From Sphingomonadaceae bacterium (GTDB lineage Bacteria > Pseudomonadota > Alphaproteobacteria > Sphingomonadales > Sphingomonadaceae), in the NCBI GenBank assembly GCA_019245455.1, contig JAFARM010000357.1:1-6655 (forward strand): DNA of 6,655 nt, given 5' to 3'. Shown piece after piece: positions 1-5,680 of the stretch. Positions within the stretch are counted from its first letter, which is position 1; every line of letters starts with the position of its first letter. Both the position numbers and the translations under genes were made by a program. The notes under the pieces were generated by a model. That model saw nothing but the letters and a program-made list of their open reading frames with translations. It ran no database searches and was not told the DNA's origin.

Positions 1-415
1 CCAGCGCGGGGATCAGCCACCGCGCGCGCCGGCTCCGCGCCGCCGGCCCGGCAGCGGGCGGGGGCGGCGGTTCCGGCAGCGGCTCCGCCGGCCCTGGTTC
101 GGCCTGCCGCAGGCGATAGCCGGTTCGCGCGACCGTCTCGACGCGGAACGCATCGCCGCTCGCCGCCGCGACGCGCCGCACCTTGCCGATGACGCGATTG
201 ACGGCATCGTCGCCGACGATGCGGCCGCCCCAGCACCGGGCGACCAGCTCGTCGCGCGACACCACCCGACCGCCAGCCTCGGCGAGCGCGACGAGAACCT
301 GCATGACCTTGGGCTCGATCATCGTCGTGCCGTCCGGACCGACGACCTCGCGCGACGACGGCCTGACCTCGATCCTGCCGAGAGCGAAGTCGGGGCAGCG
401 GACGAGGTCGATCAT
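1..415 (-). CDS. Winged-helix transcriptional regulator, CadC/ToxR-like (partial, C-terminus beyond left edge)
   Basis: I translated this frame by hand from the ATG at 415; it stays open to the window edge, giving 138 residues. Residues about 10-104 form a Trans_reg_C (OmpR/PhoB/CadC) winged helix. Visible marks are EPKVMQVLVALAEAGGRVVS (first helices), SRDELVARCWGG, the recognition-helix segment DDAVNRVIGKVRR, and the wing hairpin FRVETVARTGYRLR. No receiver domain precedes it, so it is not a two-component response regulator. A Pro/Glu/Ala-rich linker follows (about 105-127), then a basic cluster RSRRAR and WLIPAL at the edge, which looks like the start of a transmembrane helix. This suggests a membrane-anchored one-component regulator, with a sensory or TPR/TolB-type C-terminal part out of view. 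There is no clear Shine-Dalgarno sequence before the ATG. An in-frame TTG at 436 is an alternative start but would lie inside the 11-bp repeat. The gene is divergent from the PEP-CTERM gene. The domain is certain in my view; the signal sensed is unknown. Confidence 0.88.
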   Translation of the reverse strand, partial: MIDLVRCPDFALGRIEVRPSSREVVGPDGTTMIEPKVMQVLVALAEAGGRVVSRDELVARCWGGRIVGDDAVNRVIGKVRRVAAASGDAFRVETVARTGYRLRQAEPGPAEPLPEPPPPPAAGPAARSRRARWLIPAL

Positions 416-428
416 CGCGCGGCCGTAG

Positions 429-454
429 GTCGGCAAAAAGTCGGCAAAAAGTCG
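429..454. repeat. 11-bp tandem direct repeat GTCGGCAAAAA, two copies plus partial third
   Basis: GTCGGCAAAAA occurs at 429-439 and again, perfectly and without spacing, at 440-450. It is followed by GTCG at 451-454, the start of a third copy. The two A5 runs are 11 bp apart, about one helical turn, and stand out in very GC-rich surroundings. The repeat ends 13 nt from the ATG of the minus-strand winged-helix regulator and lies about 82 nt upstream of the plus-strand GTG start. Its repeat length matches the 11-bp period of direct repeats bound by OmpR/PhoB-fold proteins, so it may be the operator of the adjacent regulator. Phased A-tract bending is an alternative reading. The repeat itself is seen directly; its role is inferred. 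Confidence 0.9.
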
Positions 455-524
455 TCGCGCCTGCCTTTCGGCCGTGCCGCGGCGAGGGCACCCAAGCGGC
501 GCGGGCACCCCTGCCCGGTGCAAC

Positions 525-528
525 GGAG
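525..528 (+). promoter_or_regulatory. Ribosome binding site deciding the GTG start at 537
   Basis: GGAG at 525-528 sits 8 nt before the GTG at 537. That start gives a protein opening directly with a signal peptide. The frame is also open from a GTG at 474, but starting there would add 21 Pro/Arg/Gly-rich residues ahead of the signal peptide and lacks a comparable site. Confidence 0.72.
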
Positions 529-536
529 TAGCAATC

Positions 537-1154
537 GTGAGGACCCGGACATCCCTGATTCCCGTGTTCGCTGCCGCGATCATTATGGCGACGCCGGCGC
601 TCGCTGGCACGCGTTCGTTCGACGCCGTCTTCCGCAACACCAACCCGCCCGCGGCACCCGGCGGGCGGTGCGCCGCGCTGACGGTCAGCATCGCCAATCT
701 GAACAGCGCGCTGTACGCGACCGGCACGTCGAACCTCGGCGACTTCACCTCGACGCAGAGCCATTGTCTCAACGCCGGCCCGCCGATCGCCGTCGGCGCC
801 CCCGACACGCCCTATTATGATGGGCGCTTCACCTACAGCTTCGCCAACGGGTCGACACTGAGCGGGACGTACACCGGCCTGCTGACGAACGCGGGCAGGG
901 TTGGCGTCATCGACAATGCCCAGAACTTCGTCGTCACCGGCGGCAGCGGCCTGTTCGCCCACGCCCGCGGCGCGTTTTCGGGCACCGGCACGATCCGCTT
1001 CGCCGGTGGCCCGCCGGCGGCCGAGCTGACGATCCGCAATGCCACCGTCGCCGTTCCCGAGCCGGCGACCTGGGGCCTGATGATCGCCGGCTTCGCCACC
1101 GTCGGCGCGGTGGCGCGGGCGAGGCGCGTGGGCGGGGTAGCCGTGGCGGCGTAG
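537..1154 (+). CDS. Secreted PEP-CTERM (PEPxxW type) sorting-domain protein
   Basis: A 205-residue exported protein with a GTG start. It begins with a signal peptide: basic VRTR, a hydrophobic core to about residue 20, and likely cleavage after ALA at 23. At the C-terminus, VPEPATWG (173-180) is followed by a hydrophobic helix (LMIAGFATVGAVA) and a basic RARR cluster. This is the three-part PEP-CTERM signal recognised and cleaved by exosortase-type enzymes in Gram-negative bacteria; the WG here replaces the more usual WA of the sphingomonad variant. The tail runs eight small residues past the basic cluster. The mature region holds only two cysteines (C45, C77), which could form a disulfide, and looks beta-rich with many Gly, Thr and Asn. 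Residues 131-153 contain VVTGGSGLFAHARGAFSGTG, resembling the GGTGxFxxARG motif of dirigent/allene-oxide-cyclase beta barrels. No exosortase gene is in the window. The export and sorting call is firm; the biochemical function is unknown. Confidence 0.87.
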   Translation: MRTRTSLIPVFAAAIIMATPALAGTRSFDAVFRNTNPPAAPGGRCAALTVSIANLNSALYATGTSNLGDFTSTQSHCLNAGPPIAVGAPDTPYYDGRFTYSFANGSTLSGTYTGLLTNAGRVGVIDNAQNFVVTGGSGLFAHARGAFSGTGTIRFAGGPPAAELTIRNATVAVPEPATWGLMIAGFATVGAVARARRVGGVAVAA

Positions 1155-1182
1155 AACGTGCCGCCGCTGGCGGTGATCGGGG

Positions 1183-1209
1183 TGCCGCGCGCACGGCGTG
1201 TGCGCGGCA
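1183..1209. terminator. GC-rich hairpin between convergent genes, possible bidirectional terminator
   Basis: TGCCGCGCGCAC (1183-1194) pairs with GTGTGCGCGGCA (1198-1209) as a 12-bp stem with one G-T wobble and a 3-nt loop. It lies 28 nt after the stop of the PEP-CTERM gene and 5 nt past the stop of the DUF445 gene. A smaller CCGCC/GGCGG hairpin lies at 1161-1173. Neither strand has a T-run after the stem, so it is not a classical intrinsic terminator. The position between two convergent stops is the main argument. Confidence 0.45.
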
Positions 1210-1214
1210 GCGAC

Positions 1215-2588
1215 TCAATAGGTCGCGACCGCATGGATCGCCACCCCGATCAGGCCGCCGATCACCGTGCCGTTAATGCGGATGTACTGCAGGTCGCGCC
1301 CGACCGCCGCCTCCAGCCGTCCGGTGACCGTCCGCGCGTCCCAGCGGCGGACGGTATCGCTGACCAGGCGGACGATGCTGGTGCCGTAGGTCGCGACCGC
1401 GCTGACCACCGCGCGGCGCGCCAGCGTGTCGAGCGCGTCGGCGAGCGCCGGGTTGGCGGCGATCACCTGGCCGAGTTCGGCGGCGAAGCGCGAGGTGGTG
1501 GCGGCGCGGCCGGGCGTCTCTTCGGCGAGCACGGCCTTGATCGTGTCCCACAGGCTCGCAAAGAGCCCGGCGGTGGCGGGCGAGTCGATCAGCTCGAGCT
1601 TGGCCGCCTCGAAGCGTTGCGCGGCGCTGCTCGCCGGGTCCTGCAGCCGCGCGGCAAGGCCCTCGAGCCAGGCGGTGATCGCCTGCCGGTCGGGGTGCTC
1701 GCGGCCGAGGCCGGCGACCGAGCCGCCGGCCGGCACCGGCAGCGCCCCCCGCGCGTCGAGCGCGGCGGCACGGGCGCGAAAGTCGGCCATCACCTCCTGC
1801 CGGTCGCGCCGGGCGCGTGCCGTCGCCGCCTCCGACATCGCCCGCAGGCGGCCGCGCACCGCGTCGATGATGCCGCCGGCGATCTTCTCGTCGACGAACG
1901 CCGGCACCCACTTGCCCGACCGCTCGGCGACGGCGGCGTGGATGTCGCCCTCGTGCGCGTCGAGCAGGTCGAGCCCCGCGACGACGGCGCGTTCGACCAG
2001 CGCCTCGTGCCGCCCGTCGGCGACAAGGCTGGCGAGCAGGCGCCCCGCCATCGGGGCCACCGCCGTGTTGCGCAGCTGATCGGTGACGGTGACGGCGAGC
2101 AGCTGCGCCACCACCGCGTCGTCGAGCGCAGCGAGAAAGCGGACGACCAGTCCGGCGAGCGCGCGGCGCAGGCGGCCGCTGCCCTCCCCGCGTGGCGCGC
2201 TCAGCCAGGCGGCGAGCATGGCGGCGGGGTGGAACGCCTCCAGCCGCCGCGCCATCACCGCGGGGGTGAGGAAATTGTCCTTGAGGAAGGCGGCGAGCGC
2301 GTCGCCGATACGGTCCTTGTTCTCCGGCACGATCGCCGTGTGCGGGATCGGCAGGCCGAGCGGCCGGCGGAACAGCGCCGTCACCGCGAACCAGTCGGCA
2401 AGCCCGCCGACCAGCGACGCCTCGGCGAAGGCGCGAAGATAGCCGCGTCCCAAGAAGTCGGGGCCGAACGTCGCGCCGACGAACACCGCCGCCATGGCAA
2501 CGAGCAGCAGCGTCGCCATCAGGCGCATCCGATGGAAGGGGGTCGCGGGCAGCGCGAACGGCGTGAAGGCCATTCGCGCGGAACTCAT
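1215..2588 (-). CDS. DUF445 family membrane protein (YjiN-like)
   Basis: A 457-residue protein of the DUF445 family, whose molecular function is not established. Family marks are near the N-terminus (EASLVGGLADWFAVTALFRR, about 56-75, then PLGLPIPHTAIVPENKDRIG to about 95, and the following NFL) and at the very end (RDLQYIRINGTVIGGLIG, about 431-448). A hydrophobic segment at about 23-42 and a second at the C-terminus (about 441-455) would anchor it in the inner membrane, with a long mostly helical, charged middle part between them. Residues about 275-297 are Ala/Gly/Pro-rich and may be a flexible linker. The ATG at 2588 overlaps the stop of the upstream RND pump gene as ATGA. The frame stays open far upstream inside the pump gene, so the start rests on this overlap and on the family N-terminus; a second in-frame ATG at 2573 is possible. 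Family assignment is confident. A role in or around the efflux pump is only suggested by the operon. Confidence 0.92.
   Translation of the reverse strand: MSSARMAFTPFALPATPFHRMRLMATLLLVAMAAVFVGATFGPDFLGRGYLRAFAEASLVGGLADWFAVTALFRRPLGLPIPHTAIVPENKDRIGDALAAFLKDNFLTPAVMARRLEAFHPAAMLAAWLSAPRGEGSGRLRRALAGLVVRFLAALDDAVVAQLLAVTVTDQLRNTAVAPMAGRLLASLVADGRHEALVERAVVAGLDLLDAHEGDIHAAVAERSGKWVPAFVDEKIAGGIIDAVRGRLRAMSEAATARARRDRQEVMADFRARAAALDARGALPVPAGGSVAGLGREHPDRQAITAWLEGLAARLQDPASSAAQRFEAAKLELIDSPATAGLFASLWDTIKAVLAEETPGRAATTSRFAAELGQVIAANPALADALDTLARRAVVSAVATYGTSIVRLVSDTVRRWDARTVTGRLEAAVGRDLQYIRINGTVIGGLIGVAIHAVATY
2585..2588 (-). other. ATGA stop-start overlap coupling pump and DUF445 genes
   Basis: On the minus strand the TGA stop of the RND pump gene (2587-2585) shares bases with the ATG of the DUF445 gene (2588-2586). 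There is no strong separate Shine-Dalgarno sequence just upstream, which favours translation by re-initiation. This ties DUF445 output to that of the pump. Confidence 0.8.
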
Positions 2589-5500
2589 TCGGCGGGCTGC
2601 GGTGCCGCCCCCGTCCCCATTTCGGCCTTGTTGAAGGCGCGGCCGACCCGCCGCCCGAGCCACTTCTCGATGTCGTCGGCAAGGGTGAAGCCGGCGGGCA
2701 CGATGATCAGCGTCAGGATCGTCGACAGGGTGATGCCGCCGATGACGGCGACGCCCATCGGCTGCCGCCACGACCCGTCGCCGCCGATCGACAGCGATAC
2801 CGGCAGCATCCCGGCGATCATGGCGACCGAGGTCATCACGATCGGCTGCGCCCGCTTGCGCCCGGCGTCGAGGATCGCCTCGATCCGGTCGACCCCGGCG
2901 CGCATTTCCTCGATGGCGAAGTCGATCAAGAGGATCGAGTTCTTGGCGACGATGCCGAACAGCATCAGGATGCCGATGCACACCGGCATCGAGAACGCCA
3001 TGCCGGTCGCCAGCAACGCCAGCACCGCGCCCAGCGGCGCCAGCGCCAGCGACGCCATGTTGACGAACGGCGGCAGCACGCGGCGGTAGAGCAGCACCAG
3101 CACGGCGAAGACGAGCAGGATGCCGGCGACGAGCGCGTAGACGAAGTTGAGGAATAGCTCGCCGATCCACTCCTCGTCGCCGACCGCGACCTGATGGACG
3201 CCGGTCGGCAGGTTCTTGAACTCGGGCAGGGCGTGGATCGCCCGCTGAATGTCGCCGCTCTGCGCGCCCTTGACGAGATCGGCGACCATGACGATGCGCC
3301 GCCCCTGGTTGTAGCGGCGGATCTTGACCGGCCCCTCGCCGAAGTCGACGTCGGCCAGCACCTTCAGCGGCACCGACGGCCCGGTCAGCTGCGCCAGGTT
3401 GGTCGGGACGGGCAGGTCGCGGATCGTCTCGATGTCGCCGCGCGCGGTGTCGGGCAGCTGGACGCGGATCGGGATTTGGCGGTCGCTCAGCGAGAACTTG
3501 GCGAGGTTCTGCGGCACGTCGCCGATCGTCGCCAGGCGGATGGTCTGGCTCAACGCCTGCACCGACACGCCCATCTGCGCGGCAATGTCGAAGTGCGGCT
3601 TGATGACGATCTCCGGCCGCTGCAGGTCGGCGTCGACGTGCGGGTCGCGCAGGCCAGGAACGCGCTTCATCCCCGCGATCAGCTTTTCCGCCGCGCTGTG
3701 CAGCGTCTGCGGATCGTCGCCGACCAGCATGACGTTGATGTCGTGCCCGCCAAAGCCGCCGGTCTGCGACTGGAAGTTGGCGCGCGCGTCGGGCAGCTGG
3801 CGCAGCAGCGGCGCGGCGTCGTGTTCGAAGTCGACCGTCGACAGCGTCCGTTCCGCCCGCGGCTTCAACGACAGCTGGATGTTGGCGAAGCGGATCTCGT
3901 CGTCGCCGCCGATGTTCTCCAGCGTCGATTCGACCTCGGGACGCTGCCGCAGCAGCGCCGTCGCCTGGTCGGTGACGCGCTCGACATCGGCGAGGCGGAC
4001 GCCCGGCGCCATCTCGATCTGGACGCTCGACTGGCCGGTGTCGATCGGCGGCTGGAAGGCGACCGGCAGCTGCATCCCAAGAACGATGGTCAGCGCGAAG
4101 GCGGCGACGCCGCAACCGACGGTCGTCCAGCGGTGACGGATCGACCAGCGCAGGAAGTCGATGTAGCGCCGCATCACCGGCCCCGACGCGTGCGGCTTCT
4201 GCCCGTGCGGCCGCAGGAAATAGGCGGCGCACAGCGGCGTGATGAGGCGGGCGACGAGCAGGCTCATCAGGACCGAGATGACGACCGTCAGGCCGAACTG
4301 CTTGAAGAACTGGCCGGAAATGCCCGGCATCAGCGCCACGGGCAGGAACACCGCGACGATCGCAAAGGTGGTGGCGACGACCGCCAGGCCGATCTCGTCG
4401 GCGGCGTCCATCGATGCCCGCCACGCGGTCTTGCCCATGCGCATATGGCGGACGATGTTCTCGATCTCGACGATCGCGTCGTCGACCAGGATTCCGGCGA
4501 CGAGGCTCAGCGCGAGCAGGCTGATGCCATTGAGCGTGAAGCCGAGCGCGTCCATGAAGAAGAACGCCGGGATGCACGACAGCGGGATCGCGATCGCCGA
4601 AATCAGCGTCGCCCGCCAGTCGCGCAGGAAGAAGAAGACGACGACCACCGCCAGGAACGCGCCTTCGAACAACGAGCGGATCGACGAGCGATACTGTTCG
4701 CGCGTGTGCTTGACGTTGTCGTTGGTCAGCTCGATGTGGACCTTGGGGTTCTCGTCGCTGATCTTCTTCAGCTCGGCCGTGACCTTGTCCATCGTCTGGA
4801 CTTCGGAGCTGCCTTTGGCCTTGCGGACGTCGAACGAGGCGACCTCGCGGCCGTTGTACTTGACGATGCGGCGCTGCTCGGCGCTGCCGTCGCGGACGGT
4901 GGCGATGTCGCCCAGCCGGACGACGCGGTTGGCCGAGATCGGGATCTGGGTCTCGGCGAGCGACGCGGCGGTCTGCGCCCCGCCGAGCACGCGGACCGAC
5001 TGCTCGGCCCCGGCGATCTGCGTCCGGCCCCCGGTCGCGTCGATGTTGAGCGCGCGGATCGTGCCGTTGATCTGCGCCGCGGTGACGCCGTACGCCTGCA
5101 GCTTGACGGGGTCGAGGTCGACGTTGATCTCGCGGTCGACGCCGCCATAGGCCTGGACCGCGCCGACGCCGGGGATCGACACCAGCCGCTTGGTGATGAC
5201 GTTGTTGACGAACCACGTCAGCTGCTCGAGCGTCATGTCGGTCGTCGTCACCGCATAGCTGCCGAGCGCATTGTCGAAGTCCTGGCGCGACACCACCGGC
5301 TCGAGGATGCCGTCAGGCAGTTCGGAGCGGACCTTCGACACCGCGTCGCGGACGTCGTTCACCGCGCGGTCGGTCGGCGTACCGATGGCGAACTCGATGT
5401 TCGTCCCCGACACGCCCTCGACGGCGTAGGAGGTGATGTGCTCGACGCCGTTGACCGAGGCGACCGCGCCTTCGATCTTCTGCGTGATCTGCTTCTCCAT

Positions 5501-5677
5501 CTCGACCGGTGCCGCGCCCGGCTGGCTGACGGTGACCGACACCAGGGGGAAGCTGATGTCCGGGTTGTCGTTGATCGCCATGCGGTTGAAGCTGACGATG
5601 CCCAGGAACGACAGGACGAGGAACAGGACGATCGGAAAGGTCGGGTTCCGAATTGCCCAGCTGGAGATGTTGCGCAT
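2585..5677 (-). CDS. RND efflux pump, inner-membrane permease subunit (AcrB/HAE type)
   Basis: A complete 1030-residue RND transporter, close to the roughly 1,050 usual for the family. It should act as a homotrimeric proton/substrate antiporter in the inner membrane, driving export through a periplasmic adaptor and an outer-membrane channel. The family layout is intact: TM1 at about 14-32, a large periplasmic domain (about 33-336), TM2-6 (about 337-485), TM7 (about 517-536), a second periplasmic domain (about 537-838), and TM8-12 (about 840-1000). The proton-relay residues are present: D399 and D400 in GILVDDAIVEIENI (TM4), K912 in GIVAKNSILLIDF (TM10), and R942 and T949 in RAQPIVMTS (TM11). 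They match AcrB D407, D408, K940, R971 and T978 by motif. The paired Asp in TM4 favours the multidrug (HAE) class over heavy-metal exporters. The start at 5677 gives the standard MRNISSWAIRNPTFP opening. It lies 3 nt after the adaptor stop, with GAAGG 11 nt upstream. Substrate cannot be read from the sequence. Confidence 0.96.
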   Translation of the reverse strand: MRNISSWAIRNPTFPIVLFLVLSFLGIVSFNRMAINDNPDISFPLVSVTVSQPGAAPVEMEKQITQKIEGAVASVNGVEHITSYAVEGVSGTNIEFAIGTPTDRAVNDVRDAVSKVRSELPDGILEPVVSRQDFDNALGSYAVTTTDMTLEQLTWFVNNVITKRLVSIPGVGAVQAYGGVDREINVDLDPVKLQAYGVTAAQINGTIRALNIDATGGRTQIAGAEQSVRVLGGAQTAASLAETQIPISANRVVRLGDIATVRDGSAEQRRIVKYNGREVASFDVRKAKGSSEVQTMDKVTAELKKISDENPKVHIELTNDNVKHTREQYRSSIRSLFEGAFLAVVVVFFFLRDWRATLISAIAIPLSCIPAFFFMDALGFTLNGISLLALSLVAGILVDDAIVEIENIVRHMRMGKTAWRASMDAADEIGLAVVATTFAIVAVFLPVALMPGISGQFFKQFGLTVVISVLMSLLVARLITPLCAAYFLRPHGQKPHASGPVMRRYIDFLRWSIRHRWTTVGCGVAAFALTIVLGMQLPVAFQPPIDTGQSSVQIEMAPGVRLADVERVTDQATALLRQRPEVESTLENIGGDDEIRFANIQLSLKPRAERTLSTVDFEHDAAPLLRQLPDARANFQSQTGGFGGHDINVMLVGDDPQTLHSAAEKLIAGMKRVPGLRDPHVDADLQRPEIVIKPHFDIAAQMGVSVQALSQTIRLATIGDVPQNLAKFSLSDRQIPIRVQLPDTARGDIETIRDLPVPTNLAQLTGPSVPLKVLADVDFGEGPVKIRRYNQGRRIVMVADLVKGAQSGDIQRAIHALPEFKNLPTGVHQVAVGDEEWIGELFLNFVYALVAGILLVFAVLVLLYRRVLPPFVNMASLALAPLGAVLALLATGMAFSMPVCIGILMLFGIVAKNSILLIDFAIEEMRAGVDRIEAILDAGRKRAQPIVMTSVAMIAGMLPVSLSIGGDGSWRQPMGVAVIGGITLSTILTLIIVPAGFTLADDIEKWLGRRVGRAFNKAEMGTGAAPQPAE

Positions 5678-5680
5678 GGC

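Larger units (their letters stand above)
416..536. promoter_or_regulatory. Divergent promoter region between regulator and PEP-CTERM gene
   Basis: This 121-bp gap separates two divergent genes, so both promoters and any shared operator should lie here. It contains the 11-bp tandem repeat next to the regulator start. It also has a direct repeat GGGCACCC (486-493 and 503-510) and a small inverted repeat, CGGGCA/TGCCCG, with a 6-bp stem and 4-nt loop (502-507 with 512-517) just ahead of the ribosome binding site of the plus-strand gene. I could not assign convincing -35/-10 boxes on either strand. The regulatory role is inferred from gene layout. Confidence 0.5.

Noticed and set aside
183..428. 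An 81-codon plus-strand frame opposite the winged-helix regulator
   Set aside because: The opposite strand encodes a clear winged-helix domain, while this frame gives only low-complexity sequence.
429..454. The 11-bp repeat as a CRISPR or mobile-element end
   Set aside because: There are only two abutting copies with no spacers, and no matching inverted end or transposase is present in the window.
474..536. N-terminal extension of the PEP-CTERM protein from the GTG at 474
   Set aside because: It would place 21 Pro/Arg/Gly-rich residues ahead of the signal peptide, while the GTG at 537 has a well-spaced GGAG.
1158..3089. A 643-codon open frame on the plus strand antisense to the DUF445 gene and the pump 3' end
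   Set aside because: Its product is low-complexity and rich in Arg, Gly, Ala, Asp and His, with no recognisable domain. It lies fully opposite two well-supported genes, as expected for a shadow frame in high-GC DNA.
3324..5150. Two plus-strand open frames (3324-4136 and 4239-5150) opposite the pump gene
   Set aside because: Both are Ser/Arg/Thr-rich antisense shadows of the RND gene, with no domain and no promoter or ribosome site that I could see.
2589..5216. Upstream extension of the DUF445 frame inside the pump gene, which would give a 1,333-residue protein
   Set aside because: The extra residues are an Arg/Pro-rich out-of-frame reading of the pump. The family N-terminus and the ATGA overlap place the start at 2588.
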